NCBI RefSeq assembly: GCF_029846635.1
Contig: NZ_JARVTG010000002.1
Span: 1,777,501-1,841,500 of the forward strand
Direction of reading: 5' to 3'
Origin: Pokkaliibacter sp. MBI-7
Lineage (GTDB): Bacteria; Pseudomonadota; Gammaproteobacteria; Pseudomonadales; Balneatricaceae
Length of the DNA stretch: 64,000 nt
Numbering within the stretch: the first letter of the stretch is position 1; each line of letters starts with the position of its first letter. The notes below the pieces were generated by a model. The model did no database searches. It saw only the letters and a list, made by a program, of their open reading frames with translations, and was not told where the DNA came from. Below are positions 17,150 through 26,386 of the stretch, one piece after another. A program made the position numbers and the translations under genes.

Positions 17150-17818
17150 CTAGCCACGTGCCTCATCAAGACGATAGCCCAGACCACGAATGGTGCGGAT
17201 TTCTACGCCGCTGTCGGTCAGCCGCTTGCGCAGGCGGCTGACGTAGACCTCCAGTGCATTGGCCCCCACCGCCTCAAAGCCAAACAGACGTTGTTCCAGG
17301 GTTTCCCGCGGGACAATACGCCCGGCATGCAGCAGCAGGGATTCCAGCAGAGTGAGTTCGCGACGGGGCAGCTCGATGGGCAGCTCGTCGACATAAGCGG
17401 TGGCGGATTCGACGTCCACCCGGATGCGGCCAAAGCGCAGATGATTATCGAGGCGTTGCTGACTGCGGCGTAGCAGCGCACGCACCCGGGCCTCCAGCTC
17501 CACCAGTGAAAAAGGTTTGGTCAGGTAGTCATCAGCGCCCAGATCCAGCCCTTTGACCCGGTCTTCGAGACCATCACGGGCGGTCAGAATCAGCACCGGG
17601 GTCGCGTCCTGCCTGCGGCGAATCGCCTGTAATACGGTCAGACCGTCGCCATCCGGCAGGCCCAGATCCAGCAGCACCAGATCAAACTGGCCCATTTCCA
17701 GTGCCCTCAGGGCTTCGCCGGCTGAGCAGAAGGCATCCACTACATGGCCATGCTGGCGTAACGCCGTGCCCACGGACTGAGCCAGTAGCGGATCATCTTC
17801 GATCAGGAGTAGATGCAC
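17150..17818 (-). CDS. tctD: TctD-type response regulator
   Basis: A 222-residue OmpR/PhoB-class regulator. The receiver domain shows the acidic pocket IEDDP, the phospho-acceptor Asp in LLDLGLPDGDG (about residue 51), Thr in ILTARDG, and Lys in YLTKPF. The C-terminal winged helix includes ELTLLESLLLHAGRIVPRE and VYVSRLRKRL, close to TctD/QseB. It is the first gene of the trio, adjacent to the kinase. It probably activates tctCBA at 11-14 kb in response to the substrate; that link is inferred from pairing in other bacteria. The 278-bp gap upstream shows no gene. Confidence 0.88.
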   Translation of the reverse strand: MHLLLIEDDPLLAQSVGTALRQHGHVVDAFCSAGEALRALEMGQFDLVLLDLGLPDGDGLTVLQAIRRRQDATPVLILTARDGLEDRVKGLDLGADDYLTKPFSLVELEARVRALLRRSQQRLDNHLRFGRIRVDVESATAYVDELPIELPRRELTLLESLLLHAGRIVPRETLEQRLFGFEAVGANALEVYVSRLRKRLTDSGVEIRTIRGLGYRLDEARG

Positions 17819-18096
17819 GTTACAGAGACCTCTGACGGGGTGATAACAACTGAAACACCCCGGTATGCGTTGCTGTTGTGGTTATGTTCATGATGGCCAG
17901 GTCTGCCCTGCTGTAGCCATTGTGCCCGCATGTCGTCCCTGTTTACCGGCAGTGCTTATGGTGTCGTTTCCCTGAGGCGAGGTCAAACCAGCACCCCGAT
18001 ACAGCAGCCCGGCCATGTCCCCCCCGCTTTACCCTCCGGCAAACTTGGGCTAGTTTGCGTTTTATACGCCCGCATAGCAGTTAAAAGGCACTCAGT

Positions 18097-18702
18097 ATGG
18101 ATAACATCAATCACTTCGCCCGCTGGCTCAGTCGTGCCATAGAGCAGCGAGACCTCTACACCGAGCAGCATGGTGAACGGGTCGGCCAGCTGGCTATGGA
18201 GGTGGGCAGGGCCTGTGGTTTGAGCAGTTATGATCTGGAGCTGCTCAAACTGTCTGCGGCGCTGCACGATGTGGGTAAGATCGGCATCCCCGATCAGGTG
18301 CTGCTCAAGCCCGGTAAGCTGACCGCGGATGAATATGAGCTGATGAAACAGCATACCGCCAAGGGCGAATACATCATTCTTGGCTGCGCCGAGTACAGTC
18401 ATGATATTGACGCGGTCAGGAAGATCGCCGCTGCCGTGCGTCACCATCATGAGTTCTTCAATGGCGAGGGCTATCCGGATCGCATCAGCGGGGAAGACAT
18501 CCCCTATCTGTCCCGCATCGTCGGCATTGTGGACAGTTTTGATGCCATGGCGACCCGCCGCGTCTATCAGAGCCAGCGTCCGCAACACCTGATCATGGCT
18601 GAACTGGAAAAGGAAGCCGGCACCAAGCATGACCCCTATATTCTGCGAGTATTTTTCGAGGTGCTGAATCGGGGCCATATTCAGTTTGAACCGGTACCCT
18701 GA
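18097..18702 (+). CDS. Stand-alone HD-GYP phosphodiesterase
   Basis: A 201-residue protein consisting of little more than an HD-GYP domain: H25 (TEQHGERVG), H57-D58 (ALHDVGKIG), His in KQHTAKGEYI, the pair HHHEFFNGEGYP (residues 116-127), and D in IVDSFDAM. All metal ligands and the GYP signature are present, so it is probably an active cyclic-di-GMP hydrolase. It has no receiver, PAS or membrane sensor. The gene stands alone, with TAAAAGGCACTCAGT before the ATG. Together with the GGDEF-EAL protein at 24-26 kb it forms part of the cell's c-di-GMP set. Confidence 0.88.
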   Translation: MDNINHFARWLSRAIEQRDLYTEQHGERVGQLAMEVGRACGLSSYDLELLKLSAALHDVGKIGIPDQVLLKPGKLTADEYELMKQHTAKGEYIILGCAEYSHDIDAVRKIAAAVRHHHEFFNGEGYPDRISGEDIPYLSRIVGIVDSFDAMATRRVYQSQRPQHLIMAELEKEAGTKHDPYILRVFFEVLNRGHIQFEPVP

Positions 18703-18867
18703 CGGGGCACTTTGTATCCGTCCGCAGTGACGCCATAAACAGTCACTGTGAAAGCACCCTGTATATCCATAACAACACGCCCAGCCCGCCGTCATCCGCC
18801 CCTGCACTGAGGCACCTGCGCACACCATCATCAGGTGCCCTGACGGCCCTATCAGGAACCCTTATCG

Positions 18868-19923
18868 ATGTCAGCCCTGCTAACCCTGCTCAACACCGAG
18901 CTGCCACTGATTCAGGCGCCCATGGCGGGCGTGTCCACCCCCGAACTGGCCGCCGCCGTCTGTAATGCCGGCGCTCTGGGCTCCATCGCAGTGGGTGCAT
19001 CCAGTGTTGATAAGGCACGGGACATGATCCGTCAGACCCGGGCACTGACCAGCAAACCCTTCAACGTCAATCTGTTCTGTCATCGCCCTGCAGTTACAGA
19101 TGTCCGCCGGGAAAGCGCCTGGCTGGACTATCTGGCACCGGTCTTTGCCGAGTTTGAGGCGCTACCGCCAGCCCGGCTGCAAGAGATTTACACCAGCTTT
19201 GTGGCTGATAAACCGATGCTGACGATGCTGCTGGAGGAACGTCCGGCCCTCGTCAGTTTTCACTTTGGCCTGCCGGACAGTGCCACTCTCACCGCGCTGA
19301 AGCAGGCCGGCATCGTCCTGCTGGCCTGCGCCACTACGCTGGAAGAAGCCCGTCAGATCGAAGCTGCAGGTATCGATATCATTGTCGCTCAGGGGGTTGA
19401 GGCCGGCGGTCATCGCGGTGTGTTTAATCCCGAACAGGGGGATAGTGGCCTCGGTACGTTCAGTCTGGTACGCCAGATTGTCAGCCAGACGCAGCTTCCG
19501 GTGGTCGCAGCAGGCGGCATCATGGACGGCCACGGCATCAAGGGCGCGCTGGCACTGGGCGCCCAGGGTGTGCAGATGGGCACCGCCTTCGTACTCTGCC
19601 CCGAGTCGTCAGCCAATGCCGCTTATCGTGCCGCCCTGCAGAGTGATCTGGCCTATCAGACCCAAATTACCAGCGCGATTTCCGGGCGCCCGGCGCGCGG
19701 GCTGCCAAACCGGCTGTATACCCTTGGCGCCCAGAGCCCGGTGGCGCTGCCGGACTATCCCAACGCCTATGATGCTGGCAAGGCCCTGCATGCTGCTGCC
19801 AGTGCCCGGGGTTGTCATGATTTCGCCGCACAATGGGCTGGTCAGGGGGCGCCCCTGGCGAGGCCCATGCCTGCTGCGGAACTGGTGGCCACACTGGCTC
19901 GGGAAGCCGCCCTGCTCCGTTAA
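18868..19923 (+). CDS. Nitronate monooxygenase (2-nitropropane dioxygenase family)
   Basis: A 351-residue flavoprotein of the class I nitronate monooxygenase family, a TIM barrel that binds FMN. It shows the start PLIQAPMAGVSTPELAAAV, the motif GVEAGGHRG near residue 175, the phosphate-binding region VVAAGGIMDG, and GAQGVQMGTAF. These enzymes oxidise toxic nitronates such as propionate-3-nitronate. The gene ends tail-to-tail with the ABC permease: the two stop codons share bases within the TTAA at 19920-19923, leaving no room for a terminator between them. Confidence 0.9.
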   Translation: MSALLTLLNTELPLIQAPMAGVSTPELAAAVCNAGALGSIAVGASSVDKARDMIRQTRALTSKPFNVNLFCHRPAVTDVRRESAWLDYLAPVFAEFEALPPARLQEIYTSFVADKPMLTMLLEERPALVSFHFGLPDSATLTALKQAGIVLLACATTLEEARQIEAAGIDIIVAQGVEAGGHRGVFNPEQGDSGLGTFSLVRQIVSQTQLPVVAAGGIMDGHGIKGALALGAQGVQMGTAFVLCPESSANAAYRAALQSDLAYQTQITSAISGRPARGLPNRLYTLGAQSPVALPDYPNAYDAGKALHAAASARGCHDFAAQWAGQGAPLARPMPAAELVATLAREAALLR

Positions 19924-21032
19924 TCCAGCCGTTTGGAAAAACGCAGGCTCGCCACGGCCAGCCCCACCAGCGTAAAGCCCAGTAGCCAGAGCACGTCATA
20001 GCCGAGGTTGGCCACCTCGGCGCCACGCAGCACAATGGCCCGCGCCATACGCATAAAGTGGGTCGCGGGCAGTATTTCCGAGATCCACTGCGCCACCTGA
20101 GGCATGCCCTCATAGGGGAACATAAAACCCGACAGCAGGATCGACGGCAACAGCACAAACACCGTCATCTGCATCGCCTGCAGCTGGGTTCTGGCGACGG
20201 TGGAAATCACCAGCCCCAGTGTCAGGCTGGCCAGAATGAACAGCAGCGCGGCCAGCGCCAGCGAGTCCAGCCCGCCTCGAATGGGTACCGCAAACAGCCG
20301 GTGGCCGACGCCAAGAATGATCCCCACCTGCACAAAACCGACCATCACATAGGGCACAATTTTGCCCAGCATCAGCTCGAAGGGCCGAATCGGTGTGGTG
20401 ATCAGAAACTCCATATTGCCCTGTTCACGTTCGCGCACGATGGCTACTGCGGTGAACAGCACCATGGTCATGGTCAGAATCACCCCCAGCAGCCCGGGCA
20501 CAATATTCACCACCGAGCGCTGTTCGGGGTTGAAGTACTGCACCACTTCCAGCGTGGGGACGCCTTCGCTGTGCGGGTTACCCAGCACTTCGTCCATCGG
20601 CATCTTACGCAGCCCCTTGATGGTGGAAGCCACCACGGTATCAGAACCATCCACCAGCCACTGCGCCACCGGCTCAGTCATATAATGGCCTGCGGAATAG
20701 CGCACCAGCCGCTCGCCAACATCAGCGGGGATCACCAGTGCTGCCTTGATCTGGCCATTGGTAATGGCCGTTTCCGCCTGATGTACACTGCTCAGCCGCT
20801 CGCTGAAATCCACCACCTGCGTGGCCGTGACCGCCTGAATCAACGCCCGGCTGTAAGAGGAGTCGCTCATATCCACCACGGCGGCAGGCAGATGGCGCAC
20901 GTCGGTATTGATGGCATAGCCAAACAGGATCAGCTGCACCAGCGGAATCATCACGATCATGGCGAAGGTCATACGGTCGCGGGACAGCTGGCGCAGCTCC
21001 TTGACGATCACCGCCAGCACTCTACTCCACAT
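19920..21032 (-). CDS. ABC-2 type exporter permease
   Basis: A 370-residue inner-membrane permease of the YbhR/YhhJ kind. An N-terminal helix (FAMIVMIPLVQLILFGYAI) precedes a large periplasmic domain. Five C-terminal helices follow, with the conserved ABC-2 segment REREQGNMEFLITTPIRPFE before them. I start it at ATG 21032 because GGGAGAACAACC precedes it; the frame is open to 21068. It overlaps the ATPase gene by 11 bp and belongs to a four-gene exporter unit with ATPase, adaptor and TetR regulator. Only one permease is present, so it should homodimerise. Confidence 0.88.
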   Translation of the reverse strand: MWSRVLAVIVKELRQLSRDRMTFAMIVMIPLVQLILFGYAINTDVRHLPAAVVDMSDSSYSRALIQAVTATQVVDFSERLSSVHQAETAITNGQIKAALVIPADVGERLVRYSAGHYMTEPVAQWLVDGSDTVVASTIKGLRKMPMDEVLGNPHSEGVPTLEVVQYFNPEQRSVVNIVPGLLGVILTMTMVLFTAVAIVREREQGNMEFLITTPIRPFELMLGKIVPYVMVGFVQVGIILGVGHRLFAVPIRGGLDSLALAALLFILASLTLGLVISTVARTQLQAMQMTVFVLLPSILLSGFMFPYEGMPQVAQWISEILPATHFMRMARAIVLRGAEVANLGYDVLWLLGFTLVGLAVASLRFSKRLD

Positions 21033-21969
21033 GGTTGTTCTCCCGTGGTGCAGGGTGTGCCCGTGCACCGGTACAGGTCACGAACACATCCTCCAGACTG
21101 GGCCGCACCTCTTCCAGCGTCCGCCCTGCGATCAGCGGCTGCAGCCATTGCACCGGATCACCTTCATCGTCACGCACCAGCACCCGCAGGCGGCTGCCGA
21201 TCTGCGCGGCGGACAGCACGGCGGGCTGCTGCGTCAGGCGCTGTTTGAGAGTACGCAGATCATCACCGCCCACTTCCACAACGCGCGCGCCCATCTGTGC
21301 CATCAGCTGCTTGGGCGAACCATCAGCGCGTTTGATCCCACGCTCCAGTATGGCCAGACCATGGCAGCGCTCGGCCTCGTCCATGTAATGGGTCGATACC
21401 AGAATGGTGGTGCCCTGAGCGCAGAGGTCAAACAGCCGCTCCCAGAACTCGCGCCGGTTCTCCGGGTCAACCGCGGAGGTGGGTTCATCCAGAAATAACA
21501 GTTCCGGCTGATGCAAGGTGGCCGCGGCCAGTGCCAGCCGCTGTTTCTGCCCGCCACTCATGGAGCCTGCCAGTTGCTTGTGCTGGCCGGTCAGATCATA
21601 GAGCGTCAACAGTTCCGCCACCCGCTCCCGCGCCTGCCGCCTTGGTACGCCATGAATCTGCGCGACAAAGTTCAGGTTTTCCGTCACCCGCAGGTTTTCA
21701 TAGAGGGAGAACTTCTGGGTCATATAACCGATGCGACGACGCAGGCGCTCTTCATTGCCTGCCAGTGCTTCCCCCAGCACTCTGATAGTGCCTGCAGAGG
21801 GTGTCAGCAAACCGGTCAGCATGCGAATGGAGGTGGACTTGCCACAGCCGTTGGGGCCGAGAAAGCCGTAGATGGAGCCTCTGGGGATGGCCAGATCAAG
21901 GCTGTCTACCGCTTTGTTGCTGCCAAACAGCCGCGTCATACCCTGAGTTTCGACCGCCAGCTCAGTCAT
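21022..21969 (-). CDS. ABC exporter ATPase
   Basis: A 315-residue ATPase. Walker A is GPNGCGKST, the signature is MSGGQKQRLALAAAT, Walker B is LLFLDEPTSAVDP, and the switch His lies in VSTHYMDEAERC. It resembles one half of the YbhF/CcmA type. The start used is ATG 21969 (MTELAVETQGM), whose first bases overlap the adaptor stop; the longer frame to 22029 is inside that gene. It powers the permease encoded immediately downstream. The cargo is probably a drug or other hydrophobic compound, to judge from the adaptor and TetR partners. Confidence 0.9.
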   Translation of the reverse strand: MTELAVETQGMTRLFGSNKAVDSLDLAIPRGSIYGFLGPNGCGKSTSIRMLTGLLTPSAGTIRVLGEALAGNEERLRRRIGYMTQKFSLYENLRVTENLNFVAQIHGVPRRQARERVAELLTLYDLTGQHKQLAGSMSGGQKQRLALAAATLHQPELLFLDEPTSAVDPENRREFWERLFDLCAQGTTILVSTHYMDEAERCHGLAILERGIKRADGSPKQLMAQMGARVVEVGGDDLRTLKQRLTQQPAVLSAAQIGSRLRVLVRDDEGDPVQWLQPLIAGRTLEEVRPSLEDVFVTCTGARAHPAPRENNHVE

Positions 21970-22960
21970 GGGGCAGCTCCACTTCCACCGCCAGCCCGGT
22001 GGGCAGCTCACTGCCCTGCGGCAGATCAATGTCGGTTAAATACATCAGGCGGGCACGGCCGCGCTCGTTCAGCGCATAGAACGGGGTATAGGCAGGCTGG
22101 CTGCGGATGGTTCGCACCGTGCCCGTGACACTCTGGGTAAAGCCTTCGGCATGGATGAGCACCGGCGTGCCAGATTTGACCCTGTGCAAATCGCTGGCAG
22201 GCAGATACACCCGCACATAGGGGCGGTCCAGCGCCAGTAAACCAATCAGTTGCGTGCCTGCCGCCACCCGGTCACCCACCCGCCACGGCAGGTTATCGAC
22301 CACCGCCGCCTGAGCGGCCACCAGCGTCAGATCAGACAGCGCTTTCTGCTCCTGCTCAAGCGCGGCACGGGCAGCATCCACTTCGGCACTGGCCTGTTCC
22401 AGCTGTTCACTGCGCGTACCGTTGATCAGCTCACGCAGCTTTTCTTCAGCCTCTCGGGTCGCTGCGGTGGCCTTGTCACGATCCGCCCGCACCTGATCGA
22501 GATCAGCCTGCGTCAGCACCTTTTGCCGGTACAGCTGCTGGGTGCGATCAAACCGGCGCTGCGCCTCGCGACGGGTGGCTTCGCTGGCAGCCACCTGCGC
22601 CTGTGCCTGCGCCAGCTCTTCACTGCGAGCACCTTTGGTCAGCTCGGCCAGACTGGCTTCGACCTGTGCCAGCTGTGCCTGCCGTTGTGCCACCCGGGCC
22701 TGCGCGGCACGGTCATCCAGTGTCAGCAGCACGGCACCGGCACTGACCTTGTCACCTTCATGCACATTGACCTGAGTAATCAGCTCGCCAGCAGGCGCAA
22801 TCAGGGTCAGGCGGTCACGCTCGATGGTGCCGTAGATGCCCCCCTCCTCTTCATTGCAACCACTCAGCCCCATCACCCATGCCAGTAAAGCCAGCCCCGC
22901 CAGCACAGGCCGGGCCGAGACAACCAGAGCAGCAGCGCTGCGTCGCCAGATAACCATCAT
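21962..22960 (-). CDS. HlyD/YbhG-type periplasmic adaptor lipoprotein
   Basis: A 332-residue membrane-fusion protein. The N-terminal hydrophobic stretch ends in a lipobox, MGLSGC, so it is probably an inner-membrane lipoprotein. It has the biotinyl-lipoyl-like ITQVNVHEGDKVSAGAVL, a long Ala/Gln-rich coiled coil (residues about 80-200, LAQAQAQVAASEATRREAQ), and a second half-lipoyl motif DNLPWRVGDRVAAGTQL. It links the ABC permease to an outer-membrane channel. It overlaps the TetR gene by four bases and the ATPase gene by eight. Confidence 0.88.
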   Translation of the reverse strand: MMVIWRRSAAALVVSARPVLAGLALLAWVMGLSGCNEEEGGIYGTIERDRLTLIAPAGELITQVNVHEGDKVSAGAVLLTLDDRAAQARVAQRQAQLAQVEASLAELTKGARSEELAQAQAQVAASEATRREAQRRFDRTQQLYRQKVLTQADLDQVRADRDKATAATREAEEKLRELINGTRSEQLEQASAEVDAARAALEQEQKALSDLTLVAAQAAVVDNLPWRVGDRVAAGTQLIGLLALDRPYVRVYLPASDLHRVKSGTPVLIHAEGFTQSVTGTVRTIRSQPAYTPFYALNERGRARLMYLTDIDLPQGSELPTGLAVEVELPHD

Positions 22961-23601
22961 TGCCCCTCCTTTACATCGTGGGCCAGCACCCCGTCACTGA
23001 GTACGGCCAGATGATGAGGAATCAGCCCCTGCAAGCCCTGCTGATCAAGGGTGACGCCCAACTGGCTGACCAGCGCAGGAGGAGCAATCAGAGGGAACAC
23101 CATCAGGCTGACAAAACTGAGACGGGCCAGCTGGGGGTCCATATCCGCGCGCAGCCTGCCCGACGCCACCAGCCCCTTCATCAGCCATTGCTGCGACAGG
23201 CGCAGTACGTCACTGAAGATCGACAGCAGAATGTGATAGGGCTCACTGCCCTGATCTTCGTGCAGCACCTGCATAAGCAGTCGTGGCAGGCCGGGATGAC
23301 TGCCGATGACGGTGTAATAGGTCTGCATCAGCTGGCTGAGATCAGCCGGTGCATCCTTACCGGCCAGCTGCTGAAACTGCGCCAGCATCGGCGCCATGGT
23401 TTCCCGCACCATCTGCTCAAACAGGCCCGGCTTGCCGCCGAAGTAATAGCGGATCAATGCCGCATCCACCCCGGCATAGCGGGCCAGCTCACGGGTAGAG
23501 ACGTTCTGATAGTGTTTGGCGGTGAACAGCTGCTGCGCGGCACTGATCAGCCGCGCTCGGGCATCAGAATCCCCACGGGGACGACCGGGATTCTCAGGCA
23601 T
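22957..23601 (-). CDS. TetR-family repressor of the exporter operon
   Basis: A 214-residue TetR protein, using the ATG at 23601 preceded by GGAGTTGTCCC. The N-terminal helix-turn-helix covers LISAAQQLFTAKHYQNVSTR and ELARYAGVDAALIRYYFGGK. The C-terminal ligand domain is of the CecR/YbiH type. It is the first gene of the exporter operon, as CecR is next to ybhGFSR in E. coli, so autoregulation of the whole unit is likely. A perfect palindrome lies 19 bp before its start. Confidence 0.88.
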   Translation of the reverse strand: MPENPGRPRGDSDARARLISAAQQLFTAKHYQNVSTRELARYAGVDAALIRYYFGGKPGLFEQMVRETMAPMLAQFQQLAGKDAPADLSQLMQTYYTVIGSHPGLPRLLMQVLHEDQGSEPYHILLSIFSDVLRLSQQWLMKGLVASGRLRADMDPQLARLSFVSLMVFPLIAPPALVSQLGVTLDQQGLQGLIPHHLAVLSDGVLAHDVKEGQ

Positions 23602-23619
23602 GGGACAACTCCGCATTAA

Positions 23620-23635
23620 TTCATCTGCTGATGAA
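23620..23635. promoter_or_regulatory. Palindrome, candidate TetR operator
   Basis: TTCATC-TGCT-GATGAA is a perfect 6-bp inverted repeat, 19 bp upstream of the tetR-like start and embedded in AT-rich sequence suited to a promoter. Its position suggests that the regulator represses its own operon. Confidence 0.45.
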
Positions 23636-23703
23636 GCAATGCTAGTTAATTCCGCAGCGAGGAGTTAGGCGAATAATTCCTCATATTGACCGGGGTCGTG
23701 GAA

Positions 23704-26148
23704 TTAGCCCGCCCGTCGCAGCGCAGCAAAGCGTTCGGCAGGGACAGGCGGGCTTTTCAGGTAACCCTGATACAGATGGCAGTCGCGCTCGGCCAGAAAC
23801 GCCCGCTGCACTTCGGTTTCGACGCCCTCGGCAATGACCCGCAGGCCCAGATTGCGCCCCATGGCAATAATGGTGGCGGTCAGCTCGGTCAGCCGCGTAG
23901 AACCAGGCACGCCATCAAGGAAGCTCTTGTCGATTTTCAGGGTATCGATGGGGAAGCGGCTGAGATAGGACAGCGAAGAATAGCCGGTACCGAAGTCATC
24001 CAGCGCCAGATGAATGCCCATCGCCACCAGCGCCTGCAGCTGCGGCAACACCTCGTTCTCACGTTCAATCAGCGCACTTTCGGTCAGCTCCAGCTCAAGC
24101 CACTGCGGCGGGTAACCCGTCTCGTCAAGAATGCGCTGCACGGTACGCACCAGATTGCCGAAGCGCAGCTGGTGAGGAGAGATGTTGACGGAAATCAGCA
24201 TCGGCGCGAAGCCGGCATCCAGCCATTGCCTGCCCTGCTGACAGCTCTTGCGCAGCACCGTCGCCCCCAGCTCTTCGATCAGCCCGGTGACTTCCGCCAC
24301 CGGAATAAACTCGGCGGGCGAGACGATGCCGTGCTGCGGATCAATCCAGCGCACCAGCGCCTCGGCCCCGTAGATCTGGTTGTCCGCCAGCTGCACCTGT
24401 GGCTGGAAGTACACCTGCAGGTGATCCTGCGCCATGGCCTCGCGCAGGCGCGACTCGATGGTCAGTTTGTTCAGGGCAAGCTCAGTCATTTGCGGCACAA
24501 AGTAGGCAAAGGTGCCGCGCTGGCGGTGTTTGGCAGCATAGAGCGCAGTGTCGGCCTGTTGCAGCAGAAGGCTGATGTCCTGCGTCTGATCAGGGAAGAC
24601 GGCGATACCGATAGAGGCACTGATATGCACCTGCACATGGTTGCTGAGCCACAGGGGAGCCTGCAGGCTGTGGAGAATGGCTTCTGCCATCTGCCCGGCC
24701 TGCCCGATGTCATCCAGCCCGCGCATCAGCACTGCAAACTCATCGCCACCGGTGCGGCACAGCAGGTCCCCATGGCGCCGCAGCTGTAGCAGGCGCTGTG
24801 CCACTTCCACCAGCACTTCATCCCCTGCCGGATGGCCATAACTGTCATTCACATCCTTGAAGTGATCGAGATCCACCGTCAGCAGGGCAAAACGGGGCAC
24901 CTCCTCGTGATGGAGCAACGCCTCCCGCGCCCGCGCCGACTTTTCCTGCAGCGCCTCCTCCAGCAGGCGGCGGTTGGCCAGCCCTGTCAGGGTGTCATGC
25001 TCAGCCAGATAGGCCAGCTGCTGCTGGACATGCTTGATCGGCTGGATGTCTACCAGCGCCCCCACATAGCTGTGCACAACGCCCGCGTTATCACGCAGCG
25101 GCGTCAGTGACAGCAGACCGGCGCGGGTGCTTCCCTCACGCTGGCCATAGCGCACTTCCTCACGGCTGAACCCCTGCGCCTGACTGAGCCCGAGCCCGGC
25201 ATCGCCCAGCTGGATCAACTGGGTGACGGTCTGCTGCCCCTGCTCCACCTGCGCCTCTGTGATTCCCAGCATGGTAAGAAAGGCCGGATTGGCGCGGGTC
25301 AGCCGCAGCTGGCTATCGGTAATAAAGACGCCTTCACTGGCATGATCAAAGGACACAGCGGCCTGCTGCAGACGTGTTTCGTTGCGCTGCATGTCCTGCA
25401 TCAGCCGCTCACTGGACGTCACCAGCAGCCCCCAGCGGAAGGGAGCATGGTTGAGATAACGACTGAAGGCACTGCGGTTGATGCAGAGGAACAGCAGCAA
25501 CGGCAGGCTGAACGACAGCGCCAGCAGCACTTTGCCTCCCAGATTGCCGATCACCATATCGATGACCATCTGGCTCATGCCGAAGCCGATCAGCGGGAAC
25601 AGGATGCCATCGGCACACAACGCCAGACTGAACAGCAGGGTGTAAGCCAGTGCAGACATATAGAGGCTGGAGGTCAGGCGCTTCAGTTTTTCAAACGCAA
25701 ACAGCAGGAATAGCAGCTCGGCAATGATCAGCACGCCGCCCAGCGCAATCAGCGGTGCTGATACATCAAACAGTTGTACCGGCGTGTTGTTGCTGTTGAT
25801 CACACCGTCATAGCGGAGGCTGGCTGACACCAGCCACGACAGAAAAAAATTGAATATATCGACGCTGATCACCAGCCGCACGATATTGCGCAGGATAAAG
25901 ATGTCGCGCTCAACAATCACGAACAGCACGCTGCTCATCATAAACGCGCCATAACAAATGTTACCGCCAGAGATGGCTACACCCTCAGCCAGCGGCAGGG
26001 TATATACCGCTCCCAGATAGCCGCCGAACAGCAGCACCAGACCCAGCCAGACGTAGAAGCACACCTGCCGCACAGGGTTGCTGAGCGTGGAGAAATACAG
26101 GGGGAATGCAGAAAACAGCAGTACTTGCGCAGCATAGAGGGCAAGCAT
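23704..26148 (-). CDS. Membrane GGDEF-EAL cyclic-di-GMP protein
   Basis: An 814-residue protein, started at the ATG with GGAGTCCCCT ahead (TTG 26160 is less likely). The first 230 residues form about seven membrane helices that look like a vitamin/queuosine-precursor-uptake fold used as a sensor. A PAS domain follows at about 255-375 (FDHASEGVFITDSQLRL). The GGDEF domain is intact (LCRTGGDEFAVLM), and so is the EAL domain (YGAEALVRW, LALDDFGTGYSSLSYL). It could both make and degrade c-di-GMP. A separate transcription unit is likely, with 226 bp of non-coding sequence upstream. Confidence 0.9.
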   Translation of the reverse strand: MLALYAAQVLLFSAFPLYFSTLSNPVRQVCFYVWLGLVLLFGGYLGAVYTLPLAEGVAISGGNICYGAFMMSSVLFVIVERDIFILRNIVRLVISVDIFNFFLSWLVSASLRYDGVINSNNTPVQLFDVSAPLIALGGVLIIAELLFLLFAFEKLKRLTSSLYMSALAYTLLFSLALCADGILFPLIGFGMSQMVIDMVIGNLGGKVLLALSFSLPLLLFLCINRSAFSRYLNHAPFRWGLLVTSSERLMQDMQRNETRLQQAAVSFDHASEGVFITDSQLRLTRANPAFLTMLGITEAQVEQGQQTVTQLIQLGDAGLGLSQAQGFSREEVRYGQREGSTRAGLLSLTPLRDNAGVVHSYVGALVDIQPIKHVQQQLAYLAEHDTLTGLANRRLLEEALQEKSARAREALLHHEEVPRFALLTVDLDHFKDVNDSYGHPAGDEVLVEVAQRLLQLRRHGDLLCRTGGDEFAVLMRGLDDIGQAGQMAEAILHSLQAPLWLSNHVQVHISASIGIAVFPDQTQDISLLLQQADTALYAAKHRQRGTFAYFVPQMTELALNKLTIESRLREAMAQDHLQVYFQPQVQLADNQIYGAEALVRWIDPQHGIVSPAEFIPVAEVTGLIEELGATVLRKSCQQGRQWLDAGFAPMLISVNISPHQLRFGNLVRTVQRILDETGYPPQWLELELTESALIERENEVLPQLQALVAMGIHLALDDFGTGYSSLSYLSRFPIDTLKIDKSFLDGVPGSTRLTELTATIIAMGRNLGLRVIAEGVETEVQRAFLAERDCHLYQGYLKSPPVPAERFAALRRAG

Positions 26149-26386
26149 AGGGGACTCCAATCAGCGTGACGTTCACGTTCCTTGTCGCAGCCTGATTGTC
26201 TGCAGACATCAACAAATGAGGTTGATGTTAGTCAATGAAGAAAGGAGTTGCCGTTAAGATTCGTAAAATGCGTACTATCTGTCGCAGATTGCACGCTTCT
26301 CAGCAATCTTTGAGCGCTTCCGTTATCGCGGATGCCACATCGCAGACAGTACGCCAGAGCCTGACGTACTGTTCCGTCCACCGCTA

